From: Clitoria ternatea
Taxonomy: Eukaryota; Streptophyta; Magnoliopsida; Fabales; Fabaceae
DNA: 64,000 bases
Reading direction: 5' to 3'
NCBI GenBank assembly: GCA_037962975.1
Contig: CM075672.1
Span: forward strand, 128,450,001-128,514,000
The notes below the pieces were generated by a model that had not been told where the DNA came from, ran no database searches, and saw only the letters and a list, made by a program, of their open reading frames with translations. Shown in pieces: positions 11,083 to 21,221 of this stretch. The translations under genes were made by a program, and so were the position numbers. Numbering within the stretch: position 1 is the stretch's first letter; every line of letters begins with the position of its first letter.

Positions 11083-13376
11083 CTTTTAAGGTTGTCAAAG
11101 AAATTTAAAATAAAAGAACAAAGTTGAAAACAAACTAGTCGAGGATGCTTGATGCAAGGCAAGTATTAGAGAACACACAACAATCCTAAAATACAAGTAC
11201 TAGGTTTCTTTCCTAAGGGGAAACAAGTACCTAAGTTGTCTTGTACTAGGTTGTATCCTAGGATGTAGTACTATGAATAGTTATGCAAGATCTAGGTTGT
11301 CTTCCTTATGATGATCCTAGGTTGTAACTAATCAAGTAACTAACCCTAACCAAGGCTAACTAAATTTGGTTACTATGTAGTTATCCTAACCAAATTAGTT
11401 TAACAAACTAACTAACACTTAACAAACCCTAAATAGAATTAGTTATTTAGTTATGGAAGTTGTAACTAGATCTAACAACCCTAACTAAAAACTAACTTTG
11501 GTTAGAGGTTGGTTATGACTACTAAGTAATTCAGTTACAATTAGTTATGATAACTAGAATTAGTTCTAACTACTAACTAATTAACCAACTTAGTTAAGAC
11601 AAGTAACTAACTAACAAACTTTAGTTAAGACCAACAACTAACTAACTACTTCTACATTTAACCAACTAACCAATTAACAACAATCAAATGCATATGCTTC
11701 TACATGCTAGCTGAAATTACTAATGGAAATGAAAAAAATTAATAGTGTCCAAAGTCCAATGTCCAATGGGTGTCCAAAATACAAGACAAAAACCTAATAC
11801 AAAAAACCTAAGAATTCACAAATGTCCCTAAATGTCTAAAATTACAAGGTTTTTGCTTCCATTACAAAGTCTTCACTTCTCTTCACTTGGATTTTGTAGA
11901 AGCTTCACCTCACCTACAAAATAATGCCAAGACAAAATTCTCCAACGAAATTTAGGTTAGCAAAAGGTAAGAAAAATTTTAAACCTCTCAAGTGTCCTGT
12001 CTCAAGCTCCTTACCCTTACTCTTTTAGTCTCAAGTCTACCAAAGCCATTGAACTCTTATCTCAAGTATCCCCAAGATTCTACCCTCAATGATGTAGAGA
12101 AGGGAATTACCAAAGGAATTATGAAAGGAAGACAACTCAAAGATAAAACTTAAGAAGGAATAAAAGACAAACTAAAAATATTTAAGAAAGAAAAGCTACT
12201 CAAATGGAAGTCTTTTTGGATTTTTGATTATGACAATACCAAAGCAAGAAAAAATTTAAGAGAATAAAAGCTACTCAAGGAAGGATTCAGATTTGATAAT
12301 GTTTTGACAAAACAAGCAAGCAAAATAATATGCAAGAAATAAAGGAAGGAATCTTAAACCTAGAACACTAGAGTTGCACTCTTAAGCAAACAAATGTAAT
12401 TGAAACAAGTGTAAGGTATTAACTAGCAATGACTTTAGGTTTCAAAAATTGTATTTGGTTTGGAGCTTAAACTTCACAAAATTGTTAAAGATGTCTACTT
12501 TCCACACTTTCTTTTTACACCCTTTTGACTTTTGAATTGTAAGGGGTTTTGTTTTTCTTTTTCTTTTTGTACCTTTTTCTCTTTTCTTTTATCTTTTGCC
12601 TCTTGTTTTTGTTTGATATTTCTTCCAAGTTTTAGCTCCCAAAAACCAAAACCCACAACTAGCTACACAAGTTCAATGTGCATTGTTTTGCTTACGAAGA
12701 AAAATACAACCTTCTTCCACCAAGATGAATGAAAGGTTATGATTCTTTTTGACAATAATTTCTTTTATGAAAACAATATGAAACCGAATTAAAGATGTCC
12801 TAATAGTGCATTCAAAACAAAAAAATTAAACCTAGATGCAAAACTAAGAGTAGATTTCTAACACACCTAATGATGGGCTACCTTTGGAGAACCTAAAATG
12901 AAGGTCTCCTAACACAATGGATTTGAAACCTTTAGAAGAGTTCCTAATGATGATTAGGTCACTCTTCACACACGGATTGCATTTGCCAAAGGTTGATCAA
13001 AAAAATTTTACTAGAATATAGAAAAGGTTCCAACAATGGCACAACACACCTAGTTTGGCTCTAACTACCTAACAAACATGTAACTACCACTCTAACAACT
13101 TCACAACCAAATTAACTAAAGTGCTAACTCTGAATTTTTGAAGTCCTAATCAAGACAAAGGTTATACCAAACTAAAATTGAAAGAACAATATGCCAAAAT
13201 TGAAATACAAAGAAGAACTAACACAAAACTTTAAAGAAACAACACTTTTTTATGGATATTCTATCATATCATGGTATCAACAAGACAAGTATATGAATTA
13301 AACTTGCACAACTAGCTAGTAAAAGAATCCTAAAACCAATTGCTAAAGGAAGAAGAAGTAAGAAAAGAACCTCCTA
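11083..13376 (-). other. 5' leader of gypsy E1, non-coding
   Basis: About 2.3 kb lie between the primer-binding site and gag without a credible gene. From 11330 to 11690 the sequence is dominated by CTAAC/GTTAG-type short repeats. Pyrimidine-rich and A-rich stretches follow. Relative to E2 it retains about 430 bp (12104-12533) that E2 has lost between two GAATT repeats. Confidence 0.75.
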
Positions 13377-13392
13377 GGCTCAAATGATACCA
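13377..13392 (-). other. Primer-binding site of gypsy E1
   Basis: The minus strand reads TGGTATCATTTGAGCC, starting two bases after the LTR end. The first eight bases match the initiator tRNA-Met complement (TGGTATCAGAGC); the rest is diverged. E2 has the same arrangement. Confidence 0.7.
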
Positions 13393-13394
13393 AA

Positions 13395-14208
13395 TGATGT
13401 AGGAGTTTCTTCAAGCTCCTTAAGAGAAAGGTGGATCTTGGCTCCTTTCCTTGTTCTTCCTTCAATTCAAGGGCTCAATTTTTATCTTTCAATGCTTGAA
13501 CCAAAACCATAAAAATAAACTATAAGGGAAACTTGCATGAAAATGGAGTGGAGAAGAAGATAAAAGGTGAAAGGATTAGGATAAGGTGGAGGGAATGGAA
13601 GGGAAGGATGGAAGGAGAAGGTGGGAGGCCACTTCCTTAGGGAAGATAACTCCCTAATCTCACCACCAAGAGGAAGAGAATCCTTTTGGATAACAGCTTG
13701 CTCTAGAGAACTCAATCCTAGAGAGAAGGAGAAGCTTCTCATTCTAGAAATTTGCACTCAAAGTGAAAAATCTCAAAATGATCATTATTGTGTGAAATTT
13801 ACAAAGGAGAGCTCCCTTATATAGCCTCTCTAGAATTCGACCAAGGGATGGAGAAATGGGCTTGGATGATGGATCCAAGGCCCAATAGTACAAAAGGAGA
13901 GAATATGGCCTATACATGGCCCAAAGTGAAAGTACATGGCCCTAAAGTGGCCCAATTGACCAGGCAAGGTCCAAATAAAACCTAAATGTCTAGAGAATCT
14001 AACTATGACTTATGTTACAAGATGAAAGCATGTAGATCCTCATGGTGTCTCCTTGGGCTTGGGCCCACTATGCAAAGAGATGAAAGATGACAAGGCTTAA
14101 TGAATGTTCTCTTTAGCTTTCTTGGACTTGGCCCTAGTGAGGGGCCCTTTGTAAGCCTCTAGTCCTTTGTCCAATATATTGTGTGGGTCCCCCCTTAGGA
14201 TGTCCTCA
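13395..14208 (-). repeat. LTR shared by gypsy E1 (as 5' LTR) and E2 (as 3' LTR)
   Basis: This is 814 bp with TG...CA ends: on the minus strand it begins TGAGGACATCC and ends CTACATCA. A polypurine tract lies on its E2 side (14209-14220) and a primer-binding site on its E1 side, so one LTR serves two internal regions. The first part of the LTR is also coding for E2: the frame after DLRTNPFE continues across the border with GPLTRAKSKKAKE before a stop. Confidence 0.85.
13814..13825 (-). promoter_or_regulatory. TATA box in the shared gypsy LTR
   Basis: The minus strand reads GCTATATAAGGG, a strong plant TATA box about 390 bp into the LTR. The right LTR has the same sequence at 33681-33692. Transcription should start about 30 bp downstream. 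Confidence 0.7.
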
Positions 14209-14210
14209 TT

Positions 14211-15527
14211 ATGCTCCTCCTATTCAAAAGGATTTGTCCTTAAATCTAAGGCATCATTCTCTTCATCTAGGTCAAAAGGGGATAAATCAGACACATTGAA
14301 TGAAGCACTCACACCATACTCTCCTGGTAAACCAAGGACATAGGCATTATTATTCATCTTCTTGATTATTTGGAAGGGGCCATCACCTCTAGGGTCGAGT
14401 TTGGATTTTCTCAAGTTTAGAAATATCTCTTTTCTAAGGTGTAACCAAACCTAATCTCCAACCTCAAAGATGACTTCCTTTCTCTTCTTATTAGCACAAT
14501 GATCATAGTGTTCATTTTTAGTTTGTATTTGGGTTTTAACCTTTTTATGAAAATCCTTAATAAACTTGGCCTTTACCTCTCCATCCATGTCAAGGACAGA
14601 GTCAGAGACTTCAATTAACAAAAGGTCCGAAGGTGTGAGAAGGTTAAAACCATAGATAACTTGAAAGGGACTATGCTTAGTTGTTGAGTGTTGTACCCTA
14701 TTATAAGCAAATTCAATGTGGGGTAAACACTCATCCCAAAATTTAATATTTTTATGCACTAAGACCCTAAGAAGTTGAGAAAAGGTCTTGTTTTCTACCT
14801 TAGTTTGTCCATCCGTTTAAGGATGACAGGTGGTAAAAAAGAGAAGCTTCCTTCCTAGCCTTGACCAAAGATCTTTCCAAAAATGGCTTAGGAATTTGGT
14901 GTCCCTATCAGAAATGATAGTTTTAGGAACACCATGAAGTCTTACAATCTCTCTAAAGAAGAGTTTAGCAATATGACTAGCATCATCTACCTTATGACAA
15001 GGGATGAAGTGAGCCATCTTACTAAACCTATCCACCACTATAAAGATAGAATCCGTTCCCCTTTGGAGTATACAAAGGTGCACTAGGTATAGGCAAAGGA
15101 GTATATAAACCACTAGGTGAAAGTTTAGATTTAGATTTTCTACACACAATACACCTAGCAAAATGTTTTTGTACATCTTTCTTCATTTTTGGCCAATAGA
15201 AGTGTTCATGTAGAATAGACAAGGTTTTATCTCTTCCAAAGTGGCCCATTAAGCATCCTTCATGGCTTTCTCTTAATAATAAATCTCTTAAAGAGCTCCT
15301 AGGAATGCAAAGTCTATTGGCTTTAAAGAGATAGCCATCTAAAATGTAGAAGCCTTTATGAGATGAAGAAGTGAAAGATGAGTGGAAGATTTTGGAAAAG
15401 TCAAGGTCACTTGAATACAAGGACCTAATCTCATCAAGTCCAATAACTTTGGCTCTAAGAAAGGTAAGTAAAGAATGCCTTCTTGATAAAGCATCAGCAA
15501 TAGAATTAGATTTTCCATTTTTGAACT
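14211..15527 (-). pseudogene. Integrase of gypsy E2
   Basis: The zinc-binding region is present (MGHFGRDKTLSILHEHFYW and CIVCRKSKS). A deletion with a 12-base insert at about 15060-15075 removes the segment that in E1 encodes ISMDFVLGLPK, so the first catalytic Asp is missing. IISDRDTKF follows, then an in-frame stop after TTCHP and GQTKVEN, again with Lys at the usual Glu. The C-terminal part includes FAYNRVQHSTTKHSPF and GPFQIIKK, then DLSPFDLDEEND near the end. A TAG at 14217-14219 precedes the extension into the LTR. Confidence 0.85.
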
Positions 15528-17039
15528 TAATGTTTAAATCCTGAGCCATTAACTTGGTGTGTAACTCTCGAAGGATTTATATTCTTTTGGCAAGCGCACC
15601 AATCGTTAAATTTGTAATATATTTGATCGTCCCACAGGGATTGAGGTAATTACCGCAATCTTGGACTAGCACAAGCTGAACCAACACAAGTAGATAGAAT
15701 TCATTCTGTTTTTGTTATTTTTATACTTTTTATGTTTTTGTATTTTCAGAAACAATAGAAGAGATGAAGTGTGATTAATGTAAGATAGGTTAGGATTACT
15801 TCAGCTTACAACTTCATCAAGAAACATGCAATTAAGCTTCAGATGTAAGAGAACAATTCACAGATGGTTAATCCCTAATCCCTTAGGTAATTAACACTAA
15901 ATCCTAAGCATTAAACCCTAATCCCTTAGGTGTTCAGTGACAGAGAAATCTAATGCGAAATTGGGGATCGAACCCTAACTATTCACCTACTTACTAGGCC
16001 TGAACTAGTTAGGAAGCTAGAAGTTACCTAAGCCTCAACCATGATTCCTCACTGGTGAGATTCTTCATTTGGATCTGAATTTGTCAATTCAGCAGAGTAG
16101 ATCCACTTATCAACTTGTTCTCTTTTTGCTTCAGAAGATAATTTCCTCAATACAGCTTTAAGATTCCATCAGAAGCTTCAGCAATCCTAACCCTAGGGGT
16201 TTAGAAACCCATAGGAATGGATTCAGATGAAGGAATATGGAAAGACATGGAAGAAAGAGTTTAGAGAGAGAAAAGAATTAGAGAGAGATTAGAAATGAGA
16301 AAATAAGTCATGTTATTGCTTCTGTGTGTGTCTCTCTTCCTTTTACAGAGTATGTACAAGTATATATATATATATAACTTATAGCTAGCTAACTAACTAA
16401 CTAATTACAAGAGACACTTAATTAATAATTAAACTAACTAACTAATTACACGATTACAGAGAAATAATTAATTACAAGACATTACTTAAATTACTAAGGT
16501 GCAACAGAAACGTAACTAATTAATGGGAACTGCAGCACTTCGCTTGGAGGGAAAAATATAGAACTGGATTAACCAACTTCAAGCTTGAGTGTGATTGCAA
16601 GGCGTTTAAGCGTGAGCTTGAATTAATGAATGCAAAGGAATTACGCTTGAGCGTGACTGAGTGAGCTTGAGTGTGATCAAAGGCTACATGCTGTGACATT
16701 TACATGGATTGCATGGTAACCTCTAGCTTGAGCGTGGAACTTCCAAGCTTGAGTGTGAAAGGTTTAAGTTCTTACTGTACCTATAAATAAATAAATGCCT
16801 AGCGTATATACGTTGGCTATCTAGCGTATATACGCTAGGTTAGTGAATTTACAAATAAACAAATTTCCTTATATATTTATCTTTTTACCCATTTTCTTGC
16901 ATAATTCAAACACTTTTGAATTAAATAAATAAAACTAGAATTAATGACAATTTATTAAATAATAATGCCAAACTAAACAAAATTAAATGGATTAAGTTAA
17001 ATTAAAGGTGAAATTATTAAGTCTTTTCAAGACTTATCA
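15528..17039 (-). repeat. 3' LTR of Athila-like B
   Basis: The right end is TGATAAGTCTTG on the minus strand, next to the polypurine tract. The inner end is CATTA where the 5' LTR has CATCA, a C-to-T change of the terminal CA. A long TA run near 16352-16378 may hold the TATA box. U3 (about 16400-17039) carries CTTGAGCGTGA-type motifs and a perfect 18-bp palindrome at 16821-16838. Confidence 0.9.
16540..16838. repeat. U3 palindrome cluster of B (CGCTTGAGCG type and an 18-bp palindrome)
   Basis: Six to eight motifs related to ACGCTTGAGCGTGA lie at irregular spacing. CTAGCGTATATACGCTAG at 16821-16838 is a perfect 18-bp palindrome, with a degraded partner at 16799-16816. In the other LTR the same sites read CTAGTGTATATACACTGG and CTAACGTATGTATGTTGG, differing by transitions of C-to-T or G-to-A type. 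Confidence 0.8.
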
Positions 17040-17052
17040 CATCCCCAAACTT
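17040..17052 (-). other. Polypurine tract of B
   Basis: The minus strand reads AAGTTTGGGGATG directly before the 3' LTR (TGATAAG...). This is the expected plus-strand primer site and is a familiar Athila-type sequence. Confidence 0.75.
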
Positions 17053-18615
17053 AAAACTTGCTTGACCTCAAGCAAGGACTTAGATTAATTAAATCAATTG
17101 CACTCACTCAAAACACTCAACCTTTCCTTAGTTTAATTCATACCATAATTGCTGAATGTCGTTCATACTTTCTTGTCACAAATTCTGAAAATATAATTAC
17201 TCACACTTCCTTTGGGAACAAGTTGGTGATGCTTTCCTCACAAGGATTAGTGTTTCATTCTTCTCTTAGTGTATAGGTTCAATTGCATGCACTCATCCCC
17301 TGTATAATTGTCAGATCAACATAGGCTTGCAACAGTTTTAAACATCATGACATATGCTAACACAATTGGATCAGTAAGGGCTTTTTAAGCTTGTAATGAG
17401 GTTAGGCTACAGGCTCTTTTTTGGTTTTTTAGTCAATGTTGGGTTAAAAGATGTGCCCACTGATGCCTTGCGTCAATCTTAACTTAAATGCCTTTACTAA
17501 CCAGCTCTTTGCTTTCATTATATATTCTTCTCAGATGAAAGATACTCAACTATTTGTGGTGCTTTGCACCTTTTTCTCTTTCAGTCCTTTGGACTCTTCC
17601 TCTTTTTTTTCTTTTTAATTTTTTCAATACCATTTTTCTTTAATTTTGGTGCTTTGCACCTTTGTTTTGCTAATTTTTCACTTTTCTTTTACTTTTGTTG
17701 TTCTTCCTTTCATTTCTCTTTTTTTTCTTCAAAATCCTCATCTATAATTAAGGTCAGAGTGTGTCCTTTATTTGTTGTTAGGCACACTCCTCATCCCCAA
17801 ACTTAGAACTTGCTAGTCTCTAGCAATAAGATAAGACTTAGCAATCCATCAGTGGTACATCCAGGGATAATTCACTTGGTTTTTTCTTAGATACATAGGC
17901 TTGTAAAGTTAGGTACATAATTAGAATGAAAGGGTCTCAGGCTCAAAATATAATTGTTAGGTCAAAGGATAATTAATAATATTAGGATGGCTAAATTTGG
18001 CCCTAATTAATTCCCAAAGAAGGCCTTCATCATTTCCAATTGGCAAACATATAATCATTTAGCAAGCACTTAAGCAAATTTTGTCTCACTAGCAATAATG
18101 CAGACACACTCGTAAAAGAATTAATAAAGGCTCAAAAGCTAATAATATTACAGGTAATCAGCCAATCATGTCCCCAAACTTAATGTGAGATTATAAACTC
18201 AGATTGCTAACTAGCATGGTGAATATAGAATTAATAAAGGATTGAAATAGTTATGGACAGGGATCATGAATCAAGCAATGTGAATCAATTAATTTATCTA
18301 ATTGATGCCTGAGAATCAGTAAGATTTAAATAATTAAGATGGGTTCTAAATTAAACATAGTTAACACATTTCATCAGTTAAGGAGATTAATGGATAGATT
18401 ACTTCCCTTCTTACCTATATGGCAGCGATTGGTTGAGTGATGGTTGTAGGAATTTAGATAATACAAATCAGAAAAGAAATTAACAACAAGCAACTTAACA
18501 TAAAAATATAATGTCATTACAACTGAAAAGGAAAGACATTGTTCAACAAAGGATAGTATAATAAAGTTATTACAACCTGAAAGTAACATAACATAAATAT
18601 AAGCAAAGTAAAATA
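17053..18615 (-). other. B: region between ORF3 and 3' LTR, non-coding
   Basis: About 1.56 kb contain no credible gene. Short T-rich/C-rich stretches (17560-17760) give a low-complexity frame on the plus strand that I do not accept. CCCCAAACTTA recurs near 17042, 17791 and 18172, so polypurine-tract-like copies (TAAGTTTGGGG on the minus strand) are repeated upstream of the LTR. Confidence 0.6.
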
Positions 18616-19962
18616 TCAGTCCTCTTTTTCTTCATTTTCTTCCTCCATCGGCTCATCATTGTTTTGCTCAGGGTGGGATAGAAATTCAGTTGCTAAAGGT
18701 GTGTCATCAGGGGGAATGGTAAATCCAATGGAAGCCAACCATCGGTCTCTATTAGGTGGAACTCCCATTTCTTCAGTGTGGTCCACATTCAGTGTAGTGG
18801 CAATCTTCCTCATCATCAGATCATGGTTCATGACCAGATCATAGGTTCCTAGCTGTATCTTCTTCATAACCTGAAGTTCCTACATTACCATGGAGATATC
18901 ACAAGAAGTACCTGCTCCTGTTGGGGGTGGTGGTGCAAAAGATATTGGTTTAGGTTGTCTGGGACGCTTTGACTCTTGAGGCATAAAATGGTCAATGTGG
19001 TATATCACCCAGTACTTATCCATAATCCTTTCAGGCTTCACCTTTGTCAATTCTTCATAGTTCAACCTAGCCTGATTCTTTTAGGCCAACAAAGTGATAA
19101 TAGAGCAATATGGAAGTTGGAGATTCTTTTCAATGGCTTTCATCATCCCGTCCAGTATTAACTCATCCAGGTTAACATAAAGGCCTCTCATTAAACAGTA
19201 AATCAACACCAACCTCTTAATGGCAATCTCAATAACATGAGCCATAGGTTGCAGGGTTGAAAGGATATAGTGACACCATAAGAAGGGAAGATGATTCAAA
19301 CAACTCTTCCTGAAACTTTTTGGTGCACCATTCACTTTTGTTATATATGTAGCTCCTTGTTCATAGCATTCTTCTAAAATTTCTTTCTTAAGATTTTCAT
19401 TTTTAGCCCTATGAAAGATATCTACTTTCCAAGTGTAGTGACATCCTTCCTCATCCAATATAGGTACTTTCAATAGCTTATTCAATATGTGACCAGATAG
19501 AGGAATGGTGACTCTTATCAAGAAGGAAGAAAAAGGAAATTTATCTTCAATAGAATTGGCCTTTAGATTGGCATAAAATTCCCTAGTAAGTTCTTGGTAA
19601 CCATTGCCTAAATTCTCATTAAAAATTTGCCACCCCCTTTCAAGCATGGCAGTTTTTACAATGTAATCAGAACAATTTTCTTCCTCCAGGACTAAAGCTC
19701 TATCCCTTATTACTCCCCTATTTTTGAACTTATTCTCATAAGCTTGGACAGCCTTGGAATCTATAAACCTATACCCATCAAAACCCTCAACAGTCTGAGA
19801 CTTTTTTTCTTCCTCAAGGCTTTTACTCCTTTTGATTGATGGAGAATCAGGGATACTGATAGTAACCACCCCATTTCCTTTCTCTTTTGGGGTTTTCTTC
19901 ATACTTTCCTTTTCAACAATTTTTTCAGGTTTCCTAAAAAGTCTTTGTGATCTTCTGATCAT
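18616..19962 (-). pseudogene. Third ORF of Athila-like B (post-pol 'putative plant transposon protein')
   Basis: The frame starts MIRRSQRLFRKPEK and runs about 450 codons with only two in-frame stops (near 19080 and 18878), each one C-to-T step from a Gln codon. A basic Lys/Glu-rich N-terminus is followed by FDGYRFIDSKAVQAYENKF, ERGWQIFNENLGNGYQE and LTREFYANL. I recognise these by eye as the legume 'putative plant transposon protein' (Transposase_32-type) family. The C-terminus is acidic (NNDEPMEEENEEKED). It occupies the position of the Athila env-like ORF, but I see no signal peptide or clear membrane segment, so an envelope role is not supported. Confidence 0.75.
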
Positions 19963-20216
19963 TATGAGTGTTAACGATGATATTAATAAAGCCTAAATAG
20001 ATACAATTGCACAAACAGCACAACCACACAAAAAGAAAAATGTGAGATGAAAAGATATGATGGATGCAAGAAATTTGAAATTGAAACAAAGAACTACTAA
20101 AATCCTAGTTATCAACTGAAATTAAAGAATGCAAAGATGTTACCTTTCAAAGAGCCTTTTCCTCTTCAAAACCCAAGGTTTCAATGTACAGAGTTAGGGT
20201 TTGTATGCTGAAAGGG

Positions 20217-20226
20217 TTTTATATAG
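20217..20226 (-). promoter_or_regulatory. TATA box for ORF3 of B
   Basis: The minus strand reads CTATATAAAA, 255 bp upstream of the ORF3 ATG and directly downstream of the 20240-21060 palindrome array. A possible leader intron follows: donor AAAG/GTAACA with the intron starting at 20143, acceptor TATTTAG ending at 19993. Confidence 0.55.
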
Positions 20227-20239
20227 CTGAACCCTTTAC

Positions 20240-21060
20240 ACAAGGTACGCGTAGTTACGCTGAAATATTGGCGTATAAACGCCCATATTAAATCATAATA
20301 GGTGGTATCAGGTGTGAATCACACTTCAAGCGTACCATTCTTCGCTTAAGCAAAGAAGAAATACCATAGGGCATGCTTAAGCTCTGAGAGACCACGCTCA
20401 GGGGACAAGCTTGGAATGGCTAACTTTTAACTTTCTCAACCCTGAGCGCGCTCAAAGCGTGAGGTGGGACGCTCAAGCGTGAAACTCTTTTCAGCATCAG
20501 TGGCACACAAGGAAACCTACGCTCAGGCATGAGTAAATGCATGCTCAAGCGCGTATGTATAACATATGACAGGTGTGGTGCAGGCAAGCTCACGCTTAAG
20601 CTTAATATTGTTTCGCTTAAGCGCGTACTATACAGGGACAGTCACGCTCAAGCGTGAAGTGGATACGCTCAAGCACAGGACATCAATGTGATCACGCTCC
20701 AAGCATGAAATGGTCATGCTCAAGCGTGACAAGATGGCTAAAACAAGGAGCACTTCATATTGAATCACGCTTAAGGGCAAGGGAGTCACGCTCAAGCAAC
20801 AGGTGCTTAAGGATAACACGCTTAAAGCGTGAAAGAAGTACGCTTAAGCGTTAGGATCATCATGAAGGGTCACGCTCAAGCGTGGACCCGAGCTCGCTCA
20901 AGCATGAGGCTTCCACAGAGTCATGCTCAGGTGGCCAAAAAGTTAGCTTAAGATCATGCTTGAGCGCATAGAAGCTCGCTCAAGCGCCAGGGGTACCTGA
21001 TCCTAATTCTAGCTAATGGAATTACATGTAGGTACACTAGGATTTGAGCGTATAAACGCT
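20240..21060. repeat. Internal array of CGCTYAAGCG palindromes in B, more than 20 copies
   Basis: An 820-bp GC-richer block between the integrase and ORF3 holds more than 20 copies of TCACGCTCAAGCGTGA or CGCTTAAGCG variants, on average 30-40 bp apart. CGCTTAAGCG is a perfect palindrome. Many copies have lost one CpG to TpG or CpA. The same motif type occurs in the U3 of this element. Confidence 0.85.
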
Positions 21061-21221
21061 CAAACCTTATTCAAAAGTTTTTCAAGTTTATTCACACTTT
21101 ATTCATACTTTTTAGTTTTTATTTGTTGTTTTAAAGCACAAAACACAAAATATAACAATAAAAAATATAGGGTTGCCTCCCTCAAGCGCTTCTTTAAGGT
21201 CACTAGCTTGACCCTTGACAC

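Larger units (their letters stand above)
7167..14208 (-). mobile_element. CRM-like Ty3/gypsy copy E1 (left member of a tandem)
   Basis: On the minus strand: LTR 14208-13395, primer-binding site, 2.3-kb leader, gag, protease remnant, RT, RNase H and integrase. Copia H then interrupts it inside the integrase. The internal region is closely similar to E2 (28238-33261 and 14209-15527). RT before integrase is the Ty3/gypsy order. A C-terminal reading frame that runs into the LTR in the E2 copy points to the CRM chromovirus clade; this is inference. The other LTR of E1 must lie left of the window. Confidence 0.85.

Noticed and set aside
12532..12732. Phe/Ser-rich frame in the E1 leader
   Set aside because: Low-complexity T/C-rich sequence in a leader.
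13482..13985. Frames of 65-91 codons in the shared gypsy LTR
   Set aside because: Non-coding LTR sequence; the matching frame in the right LTR is not conserved as protein.
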